NCBI GenBank assembly: GCA_020205615.1
Contig: JAINUW010000268.1
Coordinates: forward strand, 62,001 to 126,000
DNA: 64,000 nucleotides
Origin: Panax quinquefolius
Taxonomy: Eukaryota > Streptophyta > Magnoliopsida > Apiales > Araliaceae
Direction of reading: 5' to 3'
Under the pieces are notes generated by a model. The model did not search any database. It was not told the DNA's origin and worked only from the letters and a program-made list of their open reading frames with translations. Every line of letters starts with the position of its first letter. The first letter of the stretch is position 1. This document shows positions 12,384-24,128 of this stretch, piece by piece. A program made the translations under genes and the position numbers.

Positions 12384-12691
12384 CTTTTCCTGTTGTTTAC
12401 TCCAATTTTAAACCATTGTTCAAACAATGCCTCTTCAAAATTTGAGACTTTGGAAAATGCAGAAAGACCTGCAAGTGTTTGACTAGCACCCACAGTAGTA
12501 GACGATGAACCAACCGATCCAAACTTTGATGTATATGGAGACCGCAAAACTGCACTTTTTGCATGTTCACGGACAGGTGTACCACCGGCTTTATGGATGC
12601 TTTTCTCCAACTCATCACACTGAACTATGTCCCGTGTGGTCAGAACCATCTGATCAAGTGCAAACTTGCTTTCATCCTCACATTTATTCCC
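12384..12691 (-). pseudogene. exon of the MULE ULP-like gene upstream of the protease domain
   Basis: Open on the minus strand from about 12691 to the donor AAAAG|GTTTG (GT at 12383-12382). It includes DQMVLTTRDIVQCDELEKS and ends FEEALFEQWFKIGVNNRK. No catalytic motif; it is probably the linker between the acidic region and the C48 domain. It lies between two retroelement insertions (9370-12277 and 12765-28842), both outside the exon. Confidence 0.7.
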
Positions 12692-13502
12692 CTTTTTCAA
12701 TTGACAGAAAAGGTAACAAATACAATTAGATATAATCGACATATTAAAATGAAAATATCATAATTGTGAGACCCCAGATTTTATCAATAAAGATTTAAAT
12801 TTTGTCGAAATAATTTTTAATATTATGATGTGAATTTGTGATAAATATTATAGTTGTGGGTAGTATTTATAAATTTTGCAAAGTATGCAAGTGGTTATAT
12901 TATATTCGATTGGTTGGGAAATATTAGGTTTAGCGAGGAATATTCGTATAACGGCTCAATCATTGGTGGACCCCTAATGTAATTATTGTCGGATTGAGAA
13001 AAGCATACAAAAATATTTTATTGAAATAACGGCGGAAGTTTTACCGTGGTTCTTTGTTGAACTACTCGGTAGTAAAAGTACAAGAATACGTGTGGTTGCA
13101 TAGTAATATACGGTATTGATTATTGATGCTTATGTGAGAAGTCACTCGGTTTGATTCCATTATTGTCGATTAATAATATGAATTATTATAGCGATAATGA
13201 CGTTTTGTTTTATTCAGTATTATTAACGTAATAAAACGAAACATCTTTTTTATATAAAATAGAATACTTTATTAAAGTTATTCTATAAATAGAATATATT
13301 ATATTTTATTATGCATAGTGTTGCATAGTGTTTTGCATAGTGTTTTGCATAGTATTGCATAGTGTTTGCATAGTAAAATGTTTTTATATAAATAGAATAT
13401 ATTATATTTTATTTAAAAGATTTTTCTTTAAATATGGACCGTCCGATTAAAGTAAATCAATCTGGACTAGTTCATGGATTAGTTACTATGCATTCCATTT
13501 TC

Positions 13503-13511
13503 CTATAAATA
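13503..13511 (+). promoter_or_regulatory. TATA box of LTR 1
   Basis: CTATAAATA followed about 45-70 bp downstream by the GAGAGA-rich leader. The equivalents are 20340-20348 in LTR 2 and 27171-27180 in LTR 3. Confidence 0.6.
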
Positions 13512-13849
13512 AGCTCATTCCTTCATTATTTTTTCTTTAATTCATTGAAACTCTAGAGAGAGAAATTATAGAGAGAAGCTATAGAGAGAGAAAGTTATAG
13601 AAAGAAGAAGAGTATTCGCTACTTCACTACTTCTATATATTCAGTTCTTTTTACGGTAAGGGTGTTATTCTTTCTTCTTGAAGAGAACTTTTGTTATTCC
13701 ATTCATTATTATTCTCATTGAATAACTTTGTAAAAGTGGCATACCCTATACATAACCAGATACGCAGATACCCTATACTTGGTGAAATCCTTATGTTATT
13801 CCATTGCTTATTATTCATTGGAATAACTCAGATAATGTGATTTACCCTA

Positions 13850-14180
13850 TACTTGGTGACATTCTTTTATTATTATTCATTGGAACATCCACATGCGTGT
13901 GTTTTACATAGGACACCGGGTTCCGCTTTTTATTATTCTGTTGGAACATCCCCATGCTCATGTGTTTTTACCGGACTGGTTCCGTCTTTATCATTCTGTT
14001 GGAATATCCTATCGTGTGTTTTACACCGGATCCGGGTTCCATCTTTATTATTCTGTTGGAACATCCGCTTCGGTGTGAATTTCACCCGACCGTTGGTTCC
14101 GTTATTATTATTACATTGGAATAACTCCGCTGTCATGTCAAGCACCGCATGCATGGTGATTTCTTTTGTTATTCCATTCT
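13850..14180 (+). repeat. minisatellite of about 60 bp in the LTR, downstream of the TATA box
   Basis: Repeated blocks of the form TTATTATTCTGTTGGAACATCC alternating with ACCGGAxCTGGTTCC. The same array is present in LTR 2 (about 20700-20950) and LTR 3 (about 27540-27790). ORFs across it are by-products of the repeat. Confidence 0.75.
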
Positions 14181-15194
14181 TTATTATACCCAGTTGGTTA
14201 AAACTTTGACTTCTATACTCCATGAAATTAGTAGAATATCCTTGATATTTGCGTTTCATCCAAAGATCTTTTCATGGAAATATTCTTCCGATCATTCTTG
14301 AATTTTACTCACTTAAGCAAAGATCATGTTGACAATCCGGACGTTAATAATTCATGGATTAAATAATTCTTGAACTTGTTTTATTGAATTACTATGTCAT
14401 TGTCATCATCCTCATGTTATATTATGTTATCTTTGGCTTACGTGCATAGATGAACTCGGTATGATTATGACCGAGGATCATTCTAAGATAATCACGACTT
14501 GATATAAATGATGTGACAAAAGTCCTCAAATATTCAGAATGCGTTGATGGATAGTTTTTGGTATGATTATGACCGAGGGTGATTCTAAGATAGTCATGAC
14601 CATTGATAACTTGATGAAAATCCTTGACCGAAGTAGTACGAGGATGATTAGATGTGGTGGTTTATTTATTGTCGAGTCTCAAATGATAAAAATTGATGAA
14701 AACCTTTTAAAACCTAAAAGATAGTAGATTTTATTCTCTACTTGACTCTTTTAATGGATTGCATATTCACCGCAGATTAAACTGGTTGTCTATTGTATTT
14801 TATCGGTTTAACACTTTGTTGAAGGCTAATGATAATTTATTCTCGCATTATCTTAGTCATAATATTTCTTCTTGGGCTAGTTGAGCTCACCCTTTCTTTC
14901 ACTGTTCTCTTCAGAAAATGAGAACATAGCTGGGACGAGTCGGGGAATGAAGTAGTGGTCCAGAGGATAGCATTAGTAGTCCTCACTATTCTGTGAAATA
15001 GTGTGATATTAATTGTAATAAGGACTCCTTTTGAGTTTGTATAATATCTAGTAGACAATATTTGTATTCAAACTCACGGTTTATGTCGTATTGCATACCG
15101 ATAGTTATATTAGTAAGTTGTATTTGAATTTATGTACCATGTAAGTGGCGACCCAGAGATGAGTGACGTATACCTAATTTTGGGGCGCCACGGT

Positions 15195-15205
15195 TGGTAT
15201 CGAGC
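15195..15205 (+). other. primer-binding-like site, internal region 1
   Basis: TGGTATCGAGC directly after LTR 1 resembles the initiator-tRNA-Met primer site TGGTATCAGAGC with one base missing. The same variant occurs at 22011-22021 after LTR 2. Confidence 0.6.
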
Positions 15206-15377
15206 TTAGGAATATGATCTGGCTAAGATGTGAGAATAGTACTACTAGGAGGGAGAGGCGGGGAATTCCTTCGCTAGTATGACCTACCTAAATTTATTTG
15301 GTATTTAATTGGTCGGTCGAGTATAGGGATAATATGTGATATGTTAATTAACCCTTATTTTGTGGCAGTATTTGAAA

Positions 15378-16519
15378 ATGGCATCCGAAAATGTTGAGAA
15401 TAGCAATGGAGCACGAGAGATCTGTTGATTCTCCACAAATCAATAATCGAGGATAATGTGCAATAGGATGGCGATAATCCTCCCGTAAACAACAACACCG
15501 ATCAATGACTAAACAGTGCGCGTTTAAGAGGTTTTAGAATTCATGCAACATCAAAGCGAAAAGCGACTCTCGTCCAAAACGTAGGTGGAAACACGGAAAA
15601 CTCTCGGCGGTCACCGCTAAACAATTTAAGGAGCTGGGACCACCGGAGTTTAAGGGAGAGCCAAAACCACTTTGGCGGAAGCATGGATAAAGCAGATTAC
15701 CAAGATATTTGATGTCTTGGGATGCTCCGAGGAGCAAAGGTTCCTTTTTGCGCCTTTATGTCATGCGGAGAGGCGACATTTGGTGGGAATTCCAGAAAAC
15801 GTACTCAACTCATGTCATCAAGATATCTTGGGAGAAGTTCCAGAGAGTTTCAACGACAAATACTTTCTCGAAAGTATTCGCCACATGAAGGAGGTGGAGT
15901 TTATCAAGTTGGAACAAAATAATATGGACCGTGTCGCAATACGAGGCAAAATTTGCGGAGTTATCACGATTCGTCCCACTTGGTGGATAATGAAAGAGAA
16001 TGACGCTAATGTTTTTAAGAGGTTTGAAGCGGAGATACGTCAACATCTTATTTCTCATAAACCGTGTTTTTATTCGAGATGTTGTAAATAGGGCTCGATT
16101 AGTGGAGCGCGATAACGAGTCAACTTAACTAAAAAGAGAAACGGCAAAAATTATAATACCAACGAGAGTAGTCATCAAGCGGTGACAACAAGCGTGGAGG
16201 AAATCAACAAAGGCGGATATGGTAACCACTTCGGTGGTAATCAGGCCAAAATAATAAGAATGGACATTTCAAGAAAAGAAGATTCAACAATGATGGAAAG
16301 ACGTCGGACCAAGACACGTTTCAAAGGAAGAAGAACGACCACCCATCATATGCTTCAAATGCGGAGGAGAGGGACACATCATCCGGATCGCGCCATGCCG
16401 CCCAAAGCATGTTATAATTGTGGAAGAGAAGGTCACTTAGCTCGATTTTTTGTCGCCATCAAGACAAATTCAACTAGGATGGAGGCACCAAAGGTCATCC
16501 TGCATAAACCAAAGCCGTA
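15378..16519 (+). pseudogene. Ty3-type gag with zinc knuckle, internal copy 1
   Basis: ATG at 15378 (MASENVENSN). The core has the Retrotrans_gag signature: PPEFKGEPKP, then AEAWIKQITKIFDVLGCSEE, then FNDKYFLESIRHMKEVEFI. A basic linker leads to a C-terminal CCHC knuckle, CYNCGREGHLARFF, whose last Cys is replaced. Several one- to few-base indels break the frame relative to copy 2. Nucleocapsid/capsid precursor of a Ty3-type element. Confidence 0.85.
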
Positions 16520-16595
16520 GTTTAAGAGAGAGCGTTTTTTTCGTGACGAGGAACCCGAATAAGATTATCACGGGTAAGTAATCATAAGCTCTTGC

Positions 16596-16900
16596 GAAGT
16601 CTATACCGTGTTAGATACCGATTCTACCCACTCTTTTATTTCACCTAGTTGCGTTCAACGCTTAAATTTGACTCAGGAGAAGTTAGACTTTGACTTATTG
16701 GTTGAAACTTCGTTAGTAGGAGCCTTCGTTATCGCTACTATTTTTAAATCTTGTTTGATTCAAATAAACACTTTCACGTTACTGTTGATCTTATCTTTTG
16801 AAAATATTTGCCTTTGAAGTGATTTTAGGAATCAATTGGTTAAGCTACTCATCATGCTTTTCGTAAGGTTGTTAGCTTTTATATTTATAATAACCCCATT
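16596..16900 (+). pseudogene. retropepsin (aspartic protease) remnant, internal copy 1
   Basis: LDTDSTHSFISPSCVQRL matches the Ty3 retropepsin active-site region (usual pattern LDxGATHSFIS). In this copy the active-site triad reads D-T-D instead of D-S/T-G. A degraded form of the downstream G-x-N/D-W-L motif follows near 16830. The frame is broken. Confidence 0.75.
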
Positions 16901-17184
16901 ATCTAATTCAAAGTAACCAAACCCTAAAGTTAATCAACGTTATATCAAGCCATAAGTAAAGAGCCCCGATCCTTTCGTTGTTGACTTCCTTGTGTGGAAT
17001 GCACCGAAGCCGACTTTTTCGTAGGCGACGTCGTGGATGAAGATGGCAAGTTGATAGGTATCATTGTGAGGTGCTATCCGGGTTAAGGGATAGAAGTCAC
17101 GATTGGTATTAATGTGACGACTATTCAAGTCTTGGACGAGAGTAATGATTTTGAATGATATTTCTATCATTAATAAATTTCTCG

Positions 17185-17305
17185 ACGTATTCTTGAAGAT
17201 TTCCTAGCCTACCCTAGAGCGTGAAATCGAATTTTGTATTGACCCCAAATAAAAACCCATTTCTTAAACCCTCAAATATTTCTTCAACTAAAAGGATCTC
17301 ATTTT
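17185..17305 (+). pseudogene. start of reverse transcriptase, truncated (copy 1)
   Basis: The encoded residues EREIEFCIDP and a following PFLKP-like segment match the region that opens the RT domain in Ty3 elements (ExEIxFxIDLxPGTxPI). Similarity then stops at ACGAGGATTATGATG and non-coding sequence begins. The same break occurs in copy 2 near 24130, so the deletion predates the duplication. Confidence 0.65.
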
Positions 17306-18470
17306 ACGAGGATTATGATGAAAGTCATAATAAAAGCATTGGACTAATGAAAATCATGGGTATATGAAGTATTAGTAAGTTTTATGATGAGTTATGTTGG
17401 TTATTATGTGAAAAAACATGAAAGTTTCTTAGAAATCACAAAGAGTTGAAAATCGATTTTAGTGAAAAAACGTAACATAAAATTCAATTGACCATATCTC
17501 CTATTATATTTTGAATTTTTGAATGTGGTCAAGTCCTAGAGTTAGATCTATGAGTTACCTAACTAATCCAAGTGGAATTACTGGAAAAGATGTTGTAGAT
17601 TTTTGTGTGGACTGATTTTAGCAAAGGAGTGCAAAGTTGCAAAACCGAAAAAGCTTCGCCATGATTTTAGAGAGGCTGTTTCGGCCACTTAAATTATGAG
17701 AAAAATTCTGGCCTTTTGGGACATGAAATTATATGGTATAAAGTACCTCCTGTCCAAAAATGAGCTCATTCGACTTAAAATGAGCAAGTTATGACTATTT
17801 CAATATTTAGGTTTTTCTCGATTAAAATGCTATAACCGGAGTTCTATAACTCCGATGACCATGAAATTTAAACTGGAGACTCACGTTAACATGTGTAAGG
17901 TCCTGCCAAGATTTGGGAATTTTTGGAGTTAAACTTGAGGTAGCTAATTTCTTAAGGAATTAATTAGAAATTGATTTTTGAAAAATAGTAAATGAATTTT
18001 AAAAATTCCGAGAAAAATATATTTTCATTATGGGACTATATTATGCTAAATCCCAGAAAAGAAATATTTTTGGGACTGATTTGGTATTTTTCATAAAAAT
18101 AGTTTAGTTACGAACATATGAGTTAAATATGTTATGTGAAGTAACAAAGTTGAAAATAGGATTTTATGGCTAGAGAATCCTATATAGAGTATATGCATAT
18201 TTTTTTGAGGATTTGATAATTGGTGATGATATCTTATGAGTATGGCATTTTTGAATGATTAAATGCATTATATGGTAAAGCGTAAACAATTGAGATAAAT
18301 TGTTTATAAATTTAAGAAGTGATTAAAATATTGTTATAATATTAATGATATTAGATTATAAGATTATTAAGTGATTGATAACATGGGATATTCTTGAATC
18401 TCGGATAAATTATATTATAAATGTTTAATATTTATCCTTTATCTTATTTGATTGATTCTTTATATCATTA
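17306..18470 (+). other. non-coding internal segment replacing pol, related to 33271-34420
   Basis: No ORF. The sequence from GATTATGATGAAAGTCATAA onward is closely similar to 33276-34420, which lies inside the separate LTR-type insertion at 31263-36111. It recurs in copy 2 (24130-25290). Confidence 0.75.
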
Positions 18471-19594
18471 TCCTCATGTTTATATTACGTTGAAAGTCAT
18501 CTGTGGGCTGTAGAAGCATAGATGGACTTGGTATGATTATGACCGAGGATTGTTCTAAGATAATCATAATCAGTAATTGAAAACACAATTATCTTTGGCC
18601 GTAGTGCATGGATAATTTGTGGTCGTGATACTAATGAATATCCTTTTGTAGTGCGGGGATGATTCGACGATGTGGATTAATTATTGAAGTGAGTCTCAAA
18701 GAATGAAATATTAATTCATGGATGTGTTCAAAGTCATATGTGGCTTACGTGCATAGATGGACTTGGTATGATTATGACCAGGGATTTTTCGGTATAATCA
18801 TAACCGTAATTGAAAACACAATTATCTTTGGCCGTAGTGCATGGATAATTTGTGGTTGTGATACTAATGAATATCCTTAGCACAGAAAGTGTGGATGATT
18901 GACGAGGTGGATTAATTATCGAAATGAGTCTCAAAGAATGAAATATTAATTCATGGATGTGTTCAAGTCATCATCGTGGCTTACGTGCATAGATGGACTT
19001 GGTATGATTATGACGAGGATTTTCGGTATAATCATAATCAGTAATTGAAAACACAATTATCTTTGGCAGTAGTGCATGGATAATTTGTGGTCGTGATACT
19101 AATGAATACACGATTATCTTTGGTCAGTAGTGCATGGATAATTCGTGGTCGTGATACTAATGAATATCCTTGGCTCAGTAGTGCGGTGGATGATTCGATG
19201 ATATGGATTAATTATTGGTGAGTCTCAAAGAATGAAATATTAATTCATTGATGTGGTAAAAGTCATCTTTGGTCGTAGTGCATTGATAGACTTGGTATGA
19301 TTATGACCACGGATTATTCTAATTATAATCATGACCGTAATTGAAAAACACGAGTATCCTTAGCCAAGTAGTGCATGAATAATTCATGGTTGTGATACTA
19401 TTGTCGAGTCTCAAAGATTATTGGTTTTACAGTTGTATATCCTTGGCCTGTAGTGCAAAGATAAATTGTTAATGAATATCTTCGCCTGGGATTGCAAAGA
19501 TGAATTTAATGTTTTAAACGATAAAGGTATTCAATGTATCCTCATCTCTTAATCATATCGTAGTCGTATCCTAATTTCGAGGGCTAAATTCCAT
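18471..19594 (+). repeat. tandem repeats before LTR 2, LTR-derived
   Basis: Four or more units of roughly 230-290 bp, each with TTACGTGCATAGATGGACTT, GGTATGATTATGACC, GGTATAATCATAACC, AACACAATTATCTTTGG, GTAGTGCATGGATAATT and GTGAGTCTCAAAGAATGAAA. The same phrases occur once or twice in the LTR itself (14440-14680), so the array is an expanded LTR-like segment. Copy 2 has the equivalent at 25310-26395. Confidence 0.75.
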
Positions 19595-19605
19595 AAGGAG
19601 GGAGA
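19595..19605 (+). other. polypurine tract before LTR 2
   Basis: AAGGAGGGAGA-type purine run abutting TGTGAG at 19606. An identical tract at 26418-26428 precedes LTR 3. It marks the internal end of each unit. Confidence 0.8.
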
Positions 19606-22009
19606 TGTGAGAGACCCCAGATTTTATCAATAAAGATTTAAATTTTGTCGAAATAATTTTTAATATTATGATGTGAATTTGAGATAAATATTATAGTTGT
19701 GGGTAGTATTTATAAATTTTGCAAAGTATGCAAGTGGTTATATTATATTCGATTGGTGTGGGAATATTCGGTTTAGCAGGAATATTCGCATAACTACCAA
19801 TCATTGTGTGGACCCCACAAATGTAATTATCATCGGATTGAGAAAACGACAAAAATATTTTATTGAAATAACGGCGGAAGTTTTACCGTGTAGTTACCGT
19901 TGAACTACTCGGTGAGTAAAAGTACAAAGAATACGTGTGGTTGCATAAGAAGACACTACGGTATTGATTATCGATGCTTATGTGAGAAGTCACTCGGTTT
20001 GATTCCATTATCACGATTAATAATATGAATTATTATAGCGATAATGACGTTTTGTTTTATTCAGTATTATTAACGTAATAAAACGAAACATCTTTTTATA
20101 TAAAATAGAATACTTTATTAAAGTTATTCTATAAATAGAATATATTATATTTTATTATGCATAGTGTTGCATAGTGTTTTCATATAGTATTGCATAAAGT
20201 GTTTGCATAGTAAAATGTTTTTATATAAATAGAATATATTATATTTTATTTAAAAGATTTTTTCTTTAAATATGGACCGCCGATTAAAGTAAATCAACTG
20301 GACCGGATTCATGGATTAGTTACTATGCATTCCATTTTCCTATAAATAGAAGCTCATTCCTTCATTATTTTCTTATTTAATTCATTGAAACTCAGAGAGA
20401 GAAATTATAGAGAGAAGTTTATAGAGAGAAAGTTATAGAAAGAAAGAAGAGTATTTCGCTACTTCACTACTTCTATATTCGGTTCTTTTTACAGTAAGTG
20501 GGTGTTATTCTTTCTTCTTGAAGAGAACTTTTGTTATTCCATTCATTATTATTCGTTGAATAACTTCGTAAAAGTGGCATACCCTATACATAACTCAGAT
20601 ACGCCAGATACCCTATACTTGGTGAAATCCTTATGTTATTCCATTGCTTATTATTCTCATTGGAATAACTCAGATACCTGGAATTACCCTATACTTGGTG
20701 ACATTCTTTTATTATTCTACATTGGAACATCCCATCATGTGTTTTACACCGGACCGGGTTCCGCTTTTTATTATTCCATTGGAACATCACATCGTGTGTT
20801 TTACTGGGACTGGTTCCGTTTTTATCATTCTGTTGGAATATCCTATCTGTGTGTTTTACACCGGATCTGGTTCCATCTTTATTATTCTGTTGGAACGTCC
20901 CGTCGATTGTGAATTTCACCGACCGGTTCCGTTATTATTATTCATTGAATAACTTCGCCCATGCAAGCAACCGCATGCATGGTGATTTCTTTTGTTATTC
21001 CATTCTTTATTATACCCATTGGTTAAAACTTTGACTTCTATACTCCATGAAATTAGTAGAATATCCTTGATATTTGCGTTTCATCCAAAGATCTTTTCAT
21101 GGAAATATTCTTCCGATCATTCTTGAATTTTACTCTCACTAAACAAAGATATCATGTTGACAATGCGGACGTTAATAATTCATGGATTAAATAATTCTTG
21201 AACTTGTTTTATTGAATTACTATGTCATTGTCATCATCCTCATGTTATATTATGTTATCTTTGGCTTACGTGCATAGATGAACTTAGTATGATTATGACC
21301 AGGATCATTCGGTATAATCATGACTTGATATAAATGATGTGACAAAAGTCCCAAAGTGGCTGTGAATGCAATGATGGATAGTTTTGGTATGATTATGACC
21401 GGGGTGATTCTAAGATAGTCATGACCATTGATAACTTGATGAAAATCCTCGACCGTGGTACGTGGATGATTAGATGTGGTGGTTTATTTATTGTCGAGTC
21501 TCGTGATAAAAATTGATGAAAACCTTTTAAAACCTAAAAGATAGTAGATTTTATTCTCTACTTGACTCTTTTAATGGATTGCATATTCCTACCGCAGATT
21601 AAACCGGTTGTCTATTGTATTTTATCGCTTTAACACGTTGAAGGCTAATGATAATTTATTTCGCATTATCTTAGTCATAATATTTCTTTTTGGGCTAGTT
21701 GAGCTCACCCTTCTTTTTTCCTTTGTTCTCTTGTGAAATGAGAATATAGCCGGGACGAAGTCTGGGAATGAAGTAATGGTCCAGAGGATAGATTAGTAGT
21801 CCTCACTATTACGTGAAATAGTGTGATATTAATTGTAATAAGGACTCCTTTTGAGTTTGTATAATATCTAGTAGACAATATTTGTATTCAAACTCACGAT
21901 TTATGTCGTATTGTACACTATAGTTATATTAGTAAGTTGTATTTGAATTTATGTACCATGTAAGTGGCGACCCAAGATGAGTGACGATACCTAATTTTGG
22001 GGCGCGCGG
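19606..22009 (+). repeat. LTR 2 (central) of the three-LTR element
   Basis: Begins TGTGAGAGACCCCAG and ends GGGGCGCGCG, next to a primer-binding-like site at 22011. It has a polypurine tract on its left and a primer site on its right, so it serves as 3' LTR of unit 1 and 5' LTR of unit 2. TATA box at 20340-20348. Confidence 0.88.
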
Positions 22010-22192
22010 TTGGTATCGAGCTTAGGAATATGATCCTCAAGCTAAGATGTGAGAATAGTACTAGAGAGGAGAGAGCGGGAATTCCTTCGCTAGTATGACC
22101 TACCTAAATTTATTTGGTATTTAATTGGTCACGAGTATAGGGATAATATGTGATATGTTAATTAACCCTTATTTTGTGGCGGTGATTTGAAA

Positions 22193-23345
22193 ATGGCATC
22201 CGAAAATGTTGAGAATAGCAATGAGAGCATGGAGATCTGTTGATTCTCCACAAATCAATAATCGAGGATAATGTGCAACAGGATGGCGATAATCCTCCTG
22301 TAAACAACAACACTGATCAATTGACTAACGACGGTACGTTTAAGAGGTTTTTAGAATTCATGCAACATCGTAAAAGCGACTTCGCCCAAAACGTAGGTGG
22401 AAACACGGAAAACTCTCGGCGGTCACCGCTAAACAATTTAAGGAGCTGGGACCACCGGAGTTTAAGGGAGAGCCAAAACCACTTCTGGCGGAAGCATGGA
22501 TAAAGCAGATTACCAAGATATTTGATGTCTTGGGATGCTCCGAGGAGCAAAAGGTTCCTTTTGCCGCCTTTATGTTCGCAGCGAGAGGAGGATTCATGGT
22601 GGGAATCAGTAAAAACGTACTCAACTCCATCAGATCAAGATATCTTGGGAGAAGTTCCAGAGTCGTGTTCAACGACAAATACTTTCCCGAAAGTATTCGC
22701 CACATGAAGGAGGTGGAGTTTATCAAGTTGGAACAAAATAATATGACCGTGTCCGCAATACGAGGCAAAATTTGCGGAGTTATCACGATTCACGGCCCCA
22801 CTTGGTGGATAATGAAGAGAGAATGACGCGAATGTTTTAAGAGGTTTGAAGCCGTAGATACGCCAACATCTTATTTCTCATAAACCGTGTTTTTATTGAG
22901 ATGTTGTAAATAGGGCTCGATTAGTGGGAGCGCGATAACGAGTCAACGCAACTAAAAGAAAGCGGTAAGCAAAATTATAATACAAATGAGAGTAGTCATC
23001 GAAGCGGTGACAACAAGCGTGGAGGAAATCAACAGGCAGATATGGTAACCACTTGGTGGTAATCGGGGCCAAAATAATAAGAATGGACATTTCAAGAAAA
23101 GAAGATTCAACAATGATGGAAAGACGCGGCAAGACAAAGACCCGTTTCAAAGGAAGAAGAACGACCACCTATTATATGCTTCAAATGCGAGGAGAGGACA
23201 CATCGATCCGATTGCGCCATGCCATCCAAAGCATGTTATAATTGTGGAAGAGAAGGTCACTTAGCTCGATTTTGTCAAGTTTCAAGACAAATTCAACTAG
23301 GATGGAGGCACCAAAGGTCATGTCCTGCATAAACCAAAGCCAGTA
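22193..23345 (+). pseudogene. Ty3-type gag with zinc knuckle, internal copy 2
   Basis: ATG at 22193. Same domain order as copy 1 (KSDFAQNVGGNTENS, then PPEFKGEPKP, SIRHMKEVEFIKLEQNN). Here the zinc knuckle CYNCGREGHLARFC is complete (CX2CX4HX4C), and a damaged second knuckle (ICFKCEE) lies upstream. Frame breaks occur at different small indels from copy 1. Confidence 0.85.
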
Positions 23346-23429
23346 GTTTAAGAGAGAGCATTTTTTCTCGTGACGAGGAACCCGAATAAGATTATCACGG
23401 GTAAGTAATCATAAGCTCTTGCGAAGTCT

Positions 23430-23786
23430 ATACCTGTTAGATACCGTTCTACCCACTCTTTTATTTCACCTAGTTGCGTTCAACGTTTAAATTTGACTCC
23501 GGAGAAGTTATACTTTGACTTATTGGTTGAAACTTCGTTAGTAGGAGCCTTCGTTACCGCTACTATTTTTAAATCTTGTTTGATTCAAATAAACACTTTC
23601 ACGTTACCTGTTGATCTTATCTTTTTGAAAATATTTGCCTTTGAAGTGATTTTCGGAATCAATTGGTTAGCTACTCATCATGCTTTTCGTAAGGTTGTTA
23701 GCTTTTATATTTATAATAACCCTGTTATACGAATTCAAAGTAACCAAACCCTAAAGTTAATCACTGTTATATCAAGCCATAAGTAA
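23430..23786 (+). pseudogene. retropepsin remnant, internal copy 2
   Basis: The active-site Asp region is damaged (RSTHSFISPSCVQR remains), but the downstream part is better than in copy 1: VIFGINWLATHHAFRKVVSF matches the retropepsin VILGMDWLxxH motif. A stop follows at 23784-23786. Confidence 0.75.
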
Positions 23787-24009
23787 AGAGCCCCGATCCT
23801 TTCGTTATTGACTTCCTTGTGTGGAATGCAATCAAGCCGGACTTTCTCAGAGGCGCGACGTGTTGAAGATGGCAAGTTGATAGGTATCATTGTGAGGTGC
23901 TATCTGGGTTAAGGGATAGAAGTCACAGTTGGTATTAATGTGACGTACTTATTCAAGTCTTGGACGAGAGTAATGATTTTGAATGATATTTCTATCATTA
24001 ATAAATTTT

Positions 24010-24128
24010 TTGGCGTATTCTTGAAGATTTCCTAGCCTACCTAGAGCGTGAAATCGAATTTTGTATTGACCCCAAAGACAAAAACCCATTTCTTAAACCT
24101 CAAATATTTCTTCAACTAAAAGGATCTG
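24010..24128 (+). pseudogene. start of reverse transcriptase, truncated (copy 2)
   Basis: EREIEFCIDPKDKNPFLKP-like residues at the pol junction, followed by an abrupt change to non-coding DNA at the same point as copy 1. Confidence 0.65.

Larger units (their letters stand above)
12765..15192 (+). repeat. LTR 1 of the three-LTR element
   Basis: Begins TGTGAGACCCCAG and ends GGGGCGCCACG, so the terminal CA is mutated compared with LTR 3 (GCGTCACA). Contains short GCATAGTG repeats (about 13313-13375), a TATA box at 13503-13511, a purine-rich GAGAGA leader, a minisatellite of about 60 bp downstream of the TATA box (about 13850-14180), and CTTACGTGCATAGATG-type repeats (about 14440-14600). Confidence 0.88.

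Noticed and set aside
13850..14259. ORFs rich in Tyr/Phe/Ser across the LTR minisatellites (also 20502-21034, 27528-27918 and 32813-33226)
   Set aside because: They follow the minisatellite of about 60 bp, occur on both strands, and change frame between LTR copies.
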